A DNA stretch of 64,000 nucleotides from Granulicella sp. L60 (GTDB lineage Bacteria > Acidobacteriota > Terriglobia > Terriglobales > Acidobacteriaceae), in assembly GCF_009765825.1 (NCBI RefSeq), contig NZ_LMUR01000015.1, positions 119,216-183,215 on the forward strand, read 5' to 3'. The notes under the pieces were generated by a model. The model made no database searches. It saw only the letters and a list, made by a program, of their open reading frames with translations, and had not been told where the DNA came from. Shown here piece after piece: positions 9,917 to 17,812 of this stretch. Numbering within the stretch: the first letter of the stretch is position 1; every line of letters starts with the position of its first letter. The translations under genes and the position numbers were made by a program.

Positions 9917-10354
9917 ATGAAACGTTGCTGCCAGATATTCCTCATCTTTGTCATCGCCTGTCTCTTGCCTGGAACGCTATCTGCTCAGCGTTATCGCGGT
10001 GGAGCGCGGACAAGCGTCAGCCAGAATAGAAATATAAACGCCAACCGGAACGTAAACGTCAACGTCAATCGCAATGTAAACGTCAACAACAACGTTAATG
10101 TCCACGGTGGCTACTACGGTGGCGGATACTATGGCGGAGGTTGTTGCTACCACCCGGTTGCAGTGGCTGCCGCCGTCACAGCGACGGCTGTAGTTACGGC
10201 TGCCGTCGTCGGCTCCATGGTCCACACCCTGCCGCCGTCCTGCTCGATGGTGATCGTCAACGGACTGAGCTATCAACAGTGCGGAAGCACCTGGTACCAG
10301 CCTCAATTTTCAGGATCCACCACAACCTACGTCGTAGTGAATCAACCTCATTGA
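9917..10354 (+). CDS. Small exported Asn/Val-rich protein
   Basis: 145 residues: a clear signal peptide (hydrophobic about 7-20, cleavage after LSAQ), then a low-complexity tract of alternating Asn with Val/Ile/Arg (about residues 34-62), a Gly/Tyr cluster GGYYGGGYYGGG, a hydrophobic Ala/Val segment (about 81-100) and a Tyr/Thr-rich tail. GGGGAG precedes the ATG. The alternating N-x pattern could build a regular beta structure or surface fibre; this is inference. It is coupled to the DUF2092 gene with a 9-bp gap. No named family recognised with confidence. Confidence 0.8.
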   Translation: MKRCCQIFLIFVIACLLPGTLSAQRYRGGARTSVSQNRNINANRNVNVNVNRNVNVNNNVNVHGGYYGGGYYGGGCCYHPVAVAAAVTATAVVTAAVVGSMVHTLPPSCSMVIVNGLSYQQCGSTWYQPQFSGSTTTYVVVNQPH

Positions 10355-10700
10355 CTCTTTACCGTCCCGACAGATCGTATCTTCTATCAAGCAGTGATGC
10401 CGGGGATGCTGGCGCATCAGGATCGCGTCCAGCCTCCCGGCATCTGTCTGATGATCGCCTGCACAACTCCGGGTGATGACGGCTCTCCTATTCGCAATCG
10501 CCAGCCTGAAAATAAATCTCAAAAACCTGTCGTACGTTTCACCACCCAAAAACGCACCGCTAACTCACCACATCCACAAGGCTAATCACCACAACTCACC
10601 GGCAAACTACCACGCGAAAAACGCACCTTTTCCAAAACCACCCTCAAAACATCAGCAAAAGAGCAAAAAGCCACCTTCACCACCACCCCAGTTTTTTCTG
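10355..10700. other. Intergenic region carrying repeat family B
   Basis: No gene is supported here. The stretch from about 10508 to 10690 is strongly strand-biased (CACCA on plus, TGGTG on minus) and matches the region behind the ABC ATPase gene near 17.9 kb. The remainder (10355-10507) shows nothing recognisable. Confidence 0.7.
10509..10690 (-). repeat. Repeat family B, copy 1 (GTGGT-rich 3' element)
   Basis: Read on the minus strand it begins about 10 bp after the stop of the YVTN gene and runs away from it as short G-rich words (GTGGT every roughly 9-13 bases) separated by T/A-rich steps. Two blocks are shared with copy 2: a 45-bp block (10556-10600) with about six mismatches, and a perfect 27-bp end block (10509-10535) that on the minus strand begins GTACGACAGGTTTTTGAG. 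Orientation relative to the upstream gene is the same in both copies. Confidence 0.75.
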
Positions 10701-11957
10701 CTATTTTTTCCCTCGAATCGCCTTCACCACAATCGCATTCGGAGACCCACCCGCAGGAAGGATCGTAAACAGCGTAGGTCCAACCTTCCCCTCCGTCCGA
10801 ATCACCGCAACGTCCCCCGAATGCACATCCGCAGCCAGCAGCAGGTGCTCATCCGCCGAGAAAGCCAGCGCATCCGGTCCCGATCCCGTATGAACGCTCC
10901 CCACAAGTCGCCCATCATCAATGCTATAGATCCCCACACTGTCCGCTCCGGAGTTCGACACCCACAACGTTCCATTGTCCCGGCTCACAACTCCCCGCAC
11001 CGGCCTGCTCCCGATCGTATAAGTTCCGCTCACCTCGTTGGTCCAGGTAGATATCTCCGATACGCTGTCCGATCCGAAGTTAGAAACGAAAATCTCCCCC
11101 CCATCAGGCTTCATAGCCAGATGGAGCGGCGTCTTGCCCACATCCAAAAACGTCAGCAAGTGATCTGTAATCAGCGACGAATTCTGTTTCACCGCCCACG
11201 AATCAGGAGCCATGGCTAGGCTCACTGCCATCACCTCATCCCCTCCTGAGCACGCAACAAACGCCTTCGAAGAGTCCGGTAAAATAGCCACGTCCGCTGC
11301 TCCAGGGCACCCTGAAAATGCCGCCCGCAGCTTCAACGCGGGATCCGATGAAGACCCATCCTCATGCGGAGAAACCTTGAAGATAGAGATACTTCCGCTC
11401 CCCCGGTTCGCAACCACAAGCGAACGTCCATCTGGCGAAAGCCGTAAAGCCCCCGGTTGTTCTCCAGTCCCGGCGACGGCAACTTCGCGCCGCCGATCGA
11501 GATCCAGCACACTGACCGTATTCGATCCCGAATTAGTAACATACGCACGATGCCCGCTCTCATCTACAGCAATAAAGCCGGGCGAACGGTGCACTCCAAC
11601 CGTAGCGACGACACGATTCGCGTCGGCATCAATGATGGAGACTGTATTCGACTGCGTATTCGCAACATAAACCTCATTGCGAACCGGATTGGCTGTCAAA
11701 CCGGTAGGGTCAACGCCTACCTGTAACGTCCGGTCCTGCCGCAGATACACAAGGTCAAGCACGCTGACTGTATTCGACGAGCTATTGCTTATATAGGCGT
11801 ACTCTCGATAACCCTCTGGAACGTCAGGAAAGCTGCTGCGGCGACAGCCCGAAACGGTTAGGACAAGCGCAAAGCCAGCGATAAAGAATCGGAAGAGAGA
11901 AATTCGGTGGGGTGTTGGCACTATTCGGAGTCTATCGGGGACGCTCAGGGGTCGCAA
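10701..11957 (-). CDS. YVTN-type beta-propeller lipoprotein
   Basis: About 418 residues. A hydrophobic N-terminal segment ends in a lipobox-like VSGC (Cys38), predicting a lipid-anchored exported protein. The remainder consists of repeats of about 40 residues with the signature [AT]N-x-x-SNTVS-[IV]-[LI]-D (e.g. near residues 55, 97, 139), typical of YncE/YVTN seven-bladed propellers. The first codon is a TTG with no good ribosome-binding site; a GTG 12 codons later is an alternative. It probably mediates binding at the cell surface or in the periplasm; no catalytic site is evident. It stands alone, divergent from the 12-kb region. Confidence 0.82.
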   Translation of the reverse strand: MRPLSVPDRLRIVPTPHRISLFRFFIAGFALVLTVSGCRRSSFPDVPEGYREYAYISNSSSNTVSVLDLVYLRQDRTLQVGVDPTGLTANPVRNEVYVANTQSNTVSIIDADANRVVATVGVHRSPGFIAVDESGHRAYVTNSGSNTVSVLDLDRRREVAVAGTGEQPGALRLSPDGRSLVVANRGSGSISIFKVSPHEDGSSSDPALKLRAAFSGCPGAADVAILPDSSKAFVACSGGDEVMAVSLAMAPDSWAVKQNSSLITDHLLTFLDVGKTPLHLAMKPDGGEIFVSNFGSDSVSEISTWTNEVSGTYTIGSRPVRGVVSRDNGTLWVSNSGADSVGIYSIDDGRLVGSVHTGSGPDALAFSADEHLLLAADVHSGDVAVIRTEGKVGPTLFTILPAGGSPNAIVVKAIRGKK

Positions 11958-12087
11958 GCGTCAGTGAAATGAGTAAGTGATTCAAGTAGATGCAGGAGAA
12001 ACTTTTACTTGGAGAAACCCGTCTATGGCTTCAGACGCGAAACGTTTGGCTTCGGAAGTTGCCGCGTCTTTGCAGTTCATTCTCGGA

Positions 12088-12125
12088 CAACGAAGCTGCA
12101 GCCCCTTGCAGCTTCGTTGCTTTTT
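12088..12125 (+). terminator. Rho-independent terminator on plus strand with no gene before it
   Basis: A perfect 13-bp stem (12088-12100 with 12107-12119), six-base loop and a T5 tract at 12121-12125. It is oriented to stop plus-strand transcription, yet the nearest genes on both sides are on the minus strand. It sits 3 bases beyond the ccmD stop, so it may also fold at the 3' end of the ccm mRNA, but without a U-tract on that strand. Confidence 0.75.
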
Positions 12126-12127
12126 AC

Positions 12128-12271
12128 TTAATGGCGTGGGCTTTTGGTACGCAGCCAGTTCCGCAGAATCCAGACAAAGTACCCGCCCTGAATGACAATG
12201 ACAGTCATATAAGCAAAGAGCAGATGCCGGTGCGGCATGGTGCTGAAGTCGAAGAACGAGTGCCAGGTCAT
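12128..12271 (-). CDS. ccmD: CcmD-like small membrane protein
   Basis: A 47-codon gene with one membrane helix (about residues 17-37: LLFAYMTVIVIQGGYFVWIL, given as a description) and a basic C-terminal tail RNWLRTKSPR. This is the size and topology of CcmD heme-exporter adaptors. Its ATG overlaps the ccmC stop (ATGA), as in other ccm operons. CcmD is needed to release holo-CcmE from the CcmABC complex. Identification rests on size, topology and position, since CcmD sequences are poorly conserved. Confidence 0.8.
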   Translation of the reverse strand: MTWHSFFDFSTMPHRHLLFAYMTVIVIQGGYFVWILRNWLRTKSPRH

Positions 12272-13005
12272 TGCGGTATCTCCAGGGAAGCCTCGATGGC
12301 CTGCAGCGCTTCCTCCTGCTCGGCGAGTTGGCGACGACGCTCAAGCGCGAAACGAAAGACCATCATGCAGATTCCCCACATCGCCCATCCCGCTAGATTC
12401 CAAAAGAAGGCCGGAAGCATCGACGGATCTATGCCAGAGTCGGGACCGCCGCCGAAGACGGGCGCGGGGTGCTGGGTGCGCCACCATCGGATGGACATAT
12501 AGACGATAGGAACATCAACCGCGGCGAAGACGGAGAGCACGGCCGCCAGTGTGTGACTCTGGCCAGTGGAAGAGAAGCGGCGTAACGTCAGATAGCTCAC
12601 ATACAGCAACCAAAGCAGAAGCATGCTGGTCAGGCGCGGGTCCCACGTCCACCAGATGCCCCAGGTCGCGCGGCCCCACAACATGCCGGTCAGCAGGCAG
12701 ACGCTGGCATATACCACGGTGACTTCAGCGGCGGTCAGAGCGAGAGCGTCGGCGGTCAGAGCCTTTAGCGGATCGCGGCGTCTCCAGTAGAGAAAGGTGA
12801 GCGAGGCGAAGAAGTTGATGTACGGAAACAGCAGGCTCAACATCGCGATAGGAACGTGATAGTAGAAGATTCGTCCTGCATCGCCTTGGGCCGCATCCTT
12901 GGGAGTAAGGAAGATGGCTTCGCGAAAGCCCATAACCAGCACGGCGACCATTATGCCGAACCAGAGCCAGGCGACATTGCGGAGAGATTGAGTGCGCTGC
13001 TCCAT
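12268..13005 (-). CDS. ccmC: Heme exporter / CcmE heme-loading protein CcmC
   Basis: 245 residues with about six membrane helices and the tryptophan-rich WWD signature WGIWWTWDPRLTS (about residues 115-127), which presents heme to CcmE. Conserved His residues flank it (YYHVP near residue 50, and one before the last helices). The C-terminus is extended by a Glu/Gln-rich tail. It lies 24 bp behind ccmB and overlaps ccmD. It acts in the inner membrane with CcmE and CcmD to move heme for cytochrome c maturation (System I). Confidence 0.93.
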   Translation of the reverse strand: MEQRTQSLRNVAWLWFGIMVAVLVMGFREAIFLTPKDAAQGDAGRIFYYHVPIAMLSLLFPYINFFASLTFLYWRRRDPLKALTADALALTAAEVTVVYASVCLLTGMLWGRATWGIWWTWDPRLTSMLLLWLLYVSYLTLRRFSSTGQSHTLAAVLSVFAAVDVPIVYMSIRWWRTQHPAPVFGGGPDSGIDPSMLPAFFWNLAGWAMWGICMMVFRFALERRRQLAEQEEALQAIEASLEIPQ

Positions 13006-13029
13006 GGTGTTAGTTTACCGCGAATGCGG

Positions 13030-13719
13030 CTACTCGGCGTTGAGAACGGTCTCAAAGAGCAGAATGCAGACAGTGGTGAAGATGACGTCGTAGCCGGCAA
13101 GCTGCTTGACCCAGGTACCGATCTGAATGGGGTCAAGATCGCCCGTCAGCACACCCGTCGTTGCCTGCACCATGGCTAGTAATGCTGGCAGGGAGATGGG
13201 CAGAAGAAGAAGTGGGAGAAGAAGTTCACGATTACGCGCGCGCAGACCCAGAGCGGCGAAAAAAGTCCCATTGACGACCAGAGCCCAGGTGCCTAAGGGG
13301 AGTATCAGCAACAACAGCCAGACGTTTCCAAGCGGGTGAAGATTGAAGAAGACGACGAAGATAGGAGCCATGACCGCTTCGACGACCAGTACGAAGAGCA
13401 TATTCGCAAGGGCTTTGCCTAAAAAGAGCGTAGAGGCTGGCGAGGGCGCCATGCGCTGGGCTTCTAGCACCTGGTTGCGTTGTTCGCGGGCCCAGGACTG
13501 GTTGAGGGCAGTGATGGAGGCGAAGAGAAGGGCCACCCAGAGAATGGCGCCGGAGATCTGACGGGTGGTGGTCGGGTATCCGGTGGGATCAAACGCCAGG
13601 CCGAAGACGACGACGACAAGAAGTGCGAAGAAGATCATGCCGTTGATGGAGTCGCGGGAGCGCCACTCGAGGCGGAGATCTTTGCGGAGATGGTCGAGAA
13701 GATGGTGGAGGTAGTTCAC
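13030..13719 (-). CDS. ccmB: Heme exporter permease CcmB
   Basis: 229 residues, about six membrane helices, opening with a soluble KDLRLEWRSRDSIN segment and then FALLVVVVFG, the usual CcmB N-terminus; an EAQRMAPSP segment follows helix 2. The GTG start overlaps the ybaK stop as GTGA. CcmB is the membrane subunit of the CcmAB ABC complex that, with ATP hydrolysis by CcmA, releases heme-loaded CcmE. Confidence 0.93.
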   Translation of the reverse strand: MNYLHHLLDHLRKDLRLEWRSRDSINGMIFFALLVVVVFGLAFDPTGYPTTTRQISGAILWVALLFASITALNQSWAREQRNQVLEAQRMAPSPASTLFLGKALANMLFVLVVEAVMAPIFVVFFNLHPLGNVWLLLLILPLGTWALVVNGTFFAALGLRARNRELLLPLLLLPISLPALLAMVQATTGVLTGDLDPIQIGTWVKQLAGYDVIFTTVCILLFETVLNAE

Positions 13720-14210
13720 GCCGGTCCTCTGGTGAGGTCCGCGAGGATGGCGTTGGCTGCTCTAAGGTAGTCGCTTGGAGCAAGCAGAAGCTGGAGCCCG
13801 CGCTGGCCGGCGGAGATGGAGATCTGGTCGAATAGTTCGATCGTCTCGTCGGCATAGGCGGGGAAGGGCTTTTTTGCTCCCATGACGGTGACTCCGCCGC
13901 GGATGTAGCCAGTGAGGGGTTCGACCTCTTTGAGCGAGGCCAGTTCCGCCTTCTTGGCGTTTGCGGCGTGAGCAAGTTTTTTGAGATCCAGCTCTGCATC
14001 GCCGGGGATGACGGCGAATAGATGCTCTCCGCTGTTGGTATGGGCGAGGAGAGTTTTAAAGACCTGCTCCGGGGGGAGACCTATCTTTCGAGCGACTGAG
14101 ATGGCGGTCAGGTCTTCGGGATCGACCTCGTACGCACGCAGCTCGTAGGTGATTCCGAGAGAGTCGAGGAGACGGGCTGCGTTGGTCTTGGCAGGTGGGG
14201 CGGTCTTCAC
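13716..14210 (-). CDS. ybaK: YbaK-type Cys-tRNA(Pro) deacylase
   Basis: 164 residues in the YbaK/EbsC fold: NAARLLDSLGI at the N-terminus, a VFKTLL strand with the conserved Lys, a FAVIPGDAELDLKKLA segment, and GYIRGGVTVMG with the GG-P/V loop. The enzyme hydrolyses Cys-tRNA(Pro) mischarged by prolyl-tRNA synthetase. A GTG start at 14210 overlaps the ccmA stop (GTGA); a longer frame upstream is low-complexity antisense of ccmA and is rejected. Its location inside the ccm operon, between ccmA and ccmB and overlapped on both sides, is unusual. Confidence 0.88.
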   Translation of the reverse strand: MKTAPPAKTNAARLLDSLGITYELRAYEVDPEDLTAISVARKIGLPPEQVFKTLLAHTNSGEHLFAVIPGDAELDLKKLAHAANAKKAELASLKEVEPLTGYIRGGVTVMGAKKPFPAYADETIELFDQISISAGQRGLQLLLAPSDYLRAANAILADLTRGPA

Positions 14211-14947
14211 CGTGCGGCCTCGGTGCCTGGCTCTGACGATTGGATCTGGCCGCTGCGCATGGTGAGGATGGTGTCTGCAAGGGGTTCGGCGAGGGCTGAC
14301 TGGTGGGTGGTGAGGAGGATGGTGCGGCTGCCTCCGCGTGCGACTGGCCAAGTGCGGAAGTCGGAGAGGAGTTCGACCATGTGACGGGCAGAGGCGGCAT
14401 CGAGGTTGGAGAAGGGTTCGTCGAGGAGGAGTAGCTCGGGATCGGTCTGCAGGACGCGGGCAAGGGAGGTGCGTTGGCGCATGCCCTGGGAGTACTGGCC
14501 GACGGGGCGGCTGAGGTTGGGGTCGAGGCCGACGGCGCGGAGGGCCATCTCGGGGCTACCGACGCAGGCGCAGCCGCCGTCGCGATGCAGCGAGGCGAAG
14601 TAGTTGAGGTTCTCCATGGCGGTGAGTTCGTCGTAGAGCATGGCCGCGTGACTCATGTAGGCGATACGGCGGCGTTGATCGTGTGGAGACTCTGAAAAGA
14701 CGGTGACCGTGCCGCGCGTGGGGGTGATGAGACCGGCGATGATGCGGAGGAGCGTCGATTTGCCGGCGCCATTTTCGCCGAGGATGACGGTGCAGGTGCC
14801 CGATGTGAAGGTAGCCGAGACGTGACGAAGAGCTGCGAACGTGCCGTAGGTCTTCGATATGGAATCCAAGCAGACCGCCTGGGCGTGATCCGTCTGCGCA
14901 GTGGATTGAGGTGCACTGCTGCGAGTTGTCGCTTCCGTCTGCGTCAT
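14207..14947 (-). CDS. ccmA: Heme exporter ATP-binding protein CcmA
   Basis: 246 residues. Walker A GENGAGKST is near residue 57, the ABC signature is YSQGMRQR, and Walker B LLLLDEPFSNLD is followed by the switch His in TTHQ. An N-terminal Ser/Thr/Gln-rich extension of about 25 residues precedes the ABC domain. It is 25 bp downstream of ccmE and overlaps ybaK. CcmA supplies ATP hydrolysis for release of holo-CcmE from CcmC/D. Confidence 0.92.
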   Translation of the reverse strand: MTQTEATTRSSAPQSTAQTDHAQAVCLDSISKTYGTFAALRHVSATFTSGTCTVILGENGAGKSTLLRIIAGLITPTRGTVTVFSESPHDQRRRIAYMSHAAMLYDELTAMENLNYFASLHRDGGCACVGSPEMALRAVGLDPNLSRPVGQYSQGMRQRTSLARVLQTDPELLLLDEPFSNLDAASARHMVELLSDFRTWPVARGGSRTILLTTHQSALAEPLADTILTMRSGQIQSSEPGTEAAR

Positions 14948-14972
14948 AGGGGTTACGCGCGTTATGCAGCTG

Positions 14973-15428
14973 TTAGCGGGTTGCCGGTAGAGCGGATGCG
15001 GTGGTCGCGGTGGCGTTGGCGGCCGGGGCAGCCGGAGCGTACTTGGAGGCGCATTTGGCCTGGAGCTGAGTGGCGTGGAAGACGCCGTCTTTTCCGTAGG
15101 TCCCTACTGCCAAAGCCTGCGAGTCATCCTTGAAGGTGTCGGGAGGCGGCTCGACGCCTTTATAGCTGACAGAGAGCTTGCGACCCTGTTCGAGAAGGTC
15201 GAAGTCGACGTAGGTGCCTTCGCGGTGGATGCTGCCGGGAGCGACGTTTCCTGCTACGCGGAGATGACGGACGTAGGCTTTGTTTCCCATTCCCTGAAGC
15301 TCGCCGATGGTGACGTAGTACTGCTTATTGTCGCTGTTGCCGGTGAAGGCAAGGTATGCGACTGCGGCGAGGATTACGACCGTAGCTACGATTATCTTGA
15401 GCGGGCTCTTCTGGGTTGCGTTTGCCAT
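14973..15428 (-). CDS. ccmE: Heme chaperone CcmE, CxxxY type
   Basis: 151 residues: an N-terminal signal anchor (about residues 10-29), then the OB-fold beta-barrel with VRVAG-like LRVAGNVAPGSI and FDLLEQGRKLSVSYKG strands. At the heme attachment site, where most bacteria have HxxxY, this protein has C-A-S-K-Y (Cys126, Tyr130), preceded by HATQLQAK. That CxxxY form is known from archaea and Desulfovibrio-type System I* CcmE. An Ala/Thr-rich tail follows. It is the first gene of the ccm operon. It carries heme in the periplasm to apocytochrome c. Confidence 0.92.
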   Translation of the reverse strand: MANATQKSPLKIIVATVVILAAVAYLAFTGNSDNKQYYVTIGELQGMGNKAYVRHLRVAGNVAPGSIHREGTYVDFDLLEQGRKLSVSYKGVEPPPDTFKDDSQALAVGTYGKDGVFHATQLQAKCASKYAPAAPAANATATTASALPATR

Positions 15429-15820
15429 AGTCTTCGTCTTTCAGTTTACGTTCCATTGATGCGATTTGGATAGTCGAGGTGGCGGTGGTACCCCTCCCCG
15501 GATACCTTGCGCAAACTACTTGTAATGAGCAGGTTGCGAAAGACATCCGTCGCAAAATCCTCTATCCAAATGGGTTACAGGTAAAATCGTGATTCGATTA
15601 CACTTACTCTCCAGCCAATGTTTGCGGGCAGATAAAACTCCACTATTACTATTTTAGACGTTGGAGTGAAACTAATGCATCACGAGGAAACGCTGGACTG
15701 ACGCTGGTTTTGTTAGTTCCTGGGCTTGACAGCGATCTGGAGGGAACCTTCAGGGCAATGAAAACGGAGACTCCAGTTGTAGCGAGTCTCCGGTGGTGTC
15801 GGTCACGATTTTTATTGAAG
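15429..15820. other. Intergenic region between ccmE and the DUF892 gene
   Basis: No gene is supported. It should contain the ccm promoter (upstream of 15428 on minus) and the terminator of the DUF892 gene (listed separately). A 10-bp inverted repeat (15464-15473 and 15562-15571) was seen and not considered significant. Confidence 0.6.
15761..15792 (-). terminator. Intrinsic terminator of the DUF892 gene
   Basis: On the minus strand a 9-bp perfect stem CGGAGACTC/GAGTCTCCG with a 10-base loop is followed by TTTT. It lies 28 bases beyond the stop of the DUF892 gene. Confidence 0.78.
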
Positions 15821-16339
15821 CTAGACAGTGGCGGTGTGGGCTTCGGCGCTGGTGTTGACGTTGTCGGAGATGGTACTGAGGAGTTCGTCGGCGTTCTTCT
15901 CTTCGTCGAGGATGCTTTCGAGGATATCGGCTGCATCGTCTTCGCCTAGTAGCTCGGCCCAACTGCGTAGGGTTCCGTAGACTGCGATCTCGTGATGTTC
16001 AACCTGCTGGGCAGCGGCGATGAGGGTGATGTCGCGGATGCTGCTATCGCCAGCGTCCTTGATGCCGTCTTCGGCTTCAGTGACGAGGGCGGAGATGACC
16101 TTGCAGGTTGCGGTATCGGATTCGCCGGTGGCGTCGCGCAGGAGACTTTCGACGCGGGTGACGTGGCCTTTGGTCTCTTCGAGATGATTGCGGAACGCGG
16201 TTGCGAGCTGGGGATCGGTGGATTTTTCGATCATGGTGGGCAGGGCGTTGGTGATCTTCTGTTCCATGTCGAGCGCCTTCTTGAGGTTGGCGATGTAGAG
16301 GGTGCGGAGGTCTTCGATGTTTTCAGAAAATAGCTTCAT
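15821..16339 (-). CDS. DUF892 (YciE/YciF-like) ferritin-like protein
   Basis: 172 residues, almost entirely helical, with the DUF892 pattern: LYIANLKKALDMEQKI at the N-terminus, a central HLEETKGHVTRVE, AAQQVEHHEIAVYGTL and a DEEKNADELL helix. The spaced Glu and His residues (E-x-x-x-H, E-H-H-E, D-E-E) are the expected di-metal ligands of this ferritin-like family. AGGAG stands 7 bp before the ATG. These proteins are induced by stress in many bacteria; the reaction is unknown. Single-gene transcript with its own terminator. Confidence 0.9.
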   Translation of the reverse strand: MKLFSENIEDLRTLYIANLKKALDMEQKITNALPTMIEKSTDPQLATAFRNHLEETKGHVTRVESLLRDATGESDTATCKVISALVTEAEDGIKDAGDSSIRDITLIAAAQQVEHHEIAVYGTLRSWAELLGEDDAADILESILDEEKNADELLSTISDNVNTSAEAHTATV

Positions 16340-16561
16340 GGTGTTTCTCCTTTAATCGAGAGGAATACGTTTCGAAAAAAAGCGCAGTCTCTCTCACGAC
16401 GCAGTTTGCGTGTTGTGATGGTTCATGAGTATGGGTGAGAGCGGCGAACGTTCAAGCCGGGGTGCTCACGGTCGTTCTTCGTTCTGCTGGGTTGGATGCG
16501 AGAGCTTCGGTGGGGTTGGCCGATGGATCGGCGCAATTGTGTAGAGCGTATGCGCGGTGTT

Positions 16562-16993
16562 TTAGCGAGCTATCTGTGAGTCGATGGACCATCCGTTGTA
16601 GCGGCGGAGGAAGATCAGCGCTGCATAGACAATGGCATAGGTAAGCTGCACGCTGGCGGCGGACCAGTCCTGAATGAACGCGGAGCCGAAGGTGAGGGTG
16701 GCGATCAACAGGGTTGCGGCTACGAGCGTTGCGCGGGTACGCAGGCCGAGGAGCAGAAGCAGGCCGAGCATCGTTTCGATGGAGGGGAGGATGAGGCCGA
16801 ATCCCCAGACGCTCCAGGAGGGAAGCGGGGTGTGTTCGAACTGCATGACTAATTTGGCGGCGAACTCGCCTGGGCCGCTGTGGATGCGGCTTACTCCGTG
16901 CATCGTGAGGTTGACGCCGACGACGATGCGCAGGAGTGCATAGGCTAATCGCTCGTCACTGTTGTCGGATTTATTGAGAGATGCAGTGGACAT
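16562..16993 (-). CDS. DoxX-family membrane protein
   Basis: 143 residues with four hydrophobic helices; an LLRIVVGVNLTMHGVSRI segment in helix 1 and a PSIETMLGLLLLLGLRTR segment between helices 2 and 3 fit the DoxX/SURF4-like family. AGGAG lies close before the ATG. It is divergent from the ABC ATPase gene with 40 bp between starts. DoxX proteins are membrane components linked to quinone or redox stress in some species; no precise role is inferred. Confidence 0.85.
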   Translation of the reverse strand: MSTASLNKSDNSDERLAYALLRIVVGVNLTMHGVSRIHSGPGEFAAKLVMQFEHTPLPSWSVWGFGLILPSIETMLGLLLLLGLRTRATLVAATLLIATLTFGSAFIQDWSAASVQLTYAIVYAALIFLRRYNGWSIDSQIAR

Positions 16994-17033
16994 CGTTTCT
17001 CCTGAGGGGCTTCAGGTTCTATCCTATAGAGCG

Positions 17034-17810
17034 ATGCCAGCTTTTCTTGAACTTGCTCATGTGAATGTGGCCCGCGGCGACAATGTTGTGCTGCACGATA
17101 TCAACCTTAGCGTGAATACCGGGGAACATATTGCGATTCTTGGACCGAACGGATGCGGGAAGTCCACGCTGATCAAGACGATTACGTGCGAGTGCTACCC
17201 GATTGCGAAGGAAGAGACGAGGGTGAGTATCTTCGGGCGTGAACGGTGGGATTTGACGGAGTTGAAGAAGAGGCTGGGCGTGGTTTCGGCTGAGCTTCCG
17301 GGGAAGCAGACGTTGCAGACTACGGGTCGCGATGCTGTGCTTACAGGGTTTTTCTCGAGCTCGACGCTTTGGCCGAATCTTACGGTGACGGATGCGATGC
17401 GGGCGCGGGCGGATGAGGTGATGGAGCAGATTGACGCGGTTGGGCTGGCGGAGAAGCTGGTGGGGGAGATGTCGGCGGGGCAGCAAAGGCGCGTGATGAT
17501 TGGGCGGGCTCTGGTGGCTTCGGCGGGGATGCTGCTGCTGGATGAGCCTTCGAATGCGCTGGATCTGGCGTCGCAGGCGGATCTGAGGGGGTTGATGCGG
17601 AGGCTGGCGCAGCAGGGGACTGGGATTTTGCTGATTACGCACCATATCGCAGATATTCCGCCGGAGATCGATCGGATTCTGATGATGCGGGAGGGGCGGA
17701 TTATCGCGGATGGGGCGAAGAGTGAGTTGCTGACGGCGGAGAGGCTGAGTGGGTTGTTTAAGACGGAGGTGCAGCTTACGGAGCGCGATGGTTTTTATCA
17801 CGCTTGGTGA
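17034..17810 (+). CDS. Orphan ABC transporter ATP-binding protein
   Basis: 258 residues. Walker A GPNGCGKST (about residues 35-43), signature MSAGQQRR, Walker B MLLLDEPSN and switch His in ITHH are all intact. A longer frame upstream exists, but the ATG at 17034 begins at the usual position of an ABC domain; the upstream region is the DoxX leader. The leader is very short, and TATAGA lies only a few bases before the ATG, so a near-leaderless mRNA is possible. No permease or binding protein is adjacent, so the transported substrate is unknown. The LPGKQTLQTTGRDAVLTGFF segment resembles YlmA-like ATPases. Confidence 0.87.
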   Translation: MPAFLELAHVNVARGDNVVLHDINLSVNTGEHIAILGPNGCGKSTLIKTITCECYPIAKEETRVSIFGRERWDLTELKKRLGVVSAELPGKQTLQTTGRDAVLTGFFSSSTLWPNLTVTDAMRARADEVMEQIDAVGLAEKLVGEMSAGQQRRVMIGRALVASAGMLLLDEPSNALDLASQADLRGLMRRLAQQGTGILLITHHIADIPPEIDRILMMREGRIIADGAKSELLTAERLSGLFKTEVQLTERDGFYHAW

Positions 17811-17812
17811 GG

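Noticed and set aside
11977..12195. 72-codon plus-strand frame before and across the terminator
   Set aside because: It reads through the terminator stem and into the antisense of ccmD, with no ribosome-binding site and no similarity to a known family.
15464..15571. 10-bp inverted repeat ATTTGGATAG/CTATCCAAAT flanking 88 bp
   Set aside because: No further structure, no second copy, and chance occurrence in a gap of this size is not negligible.
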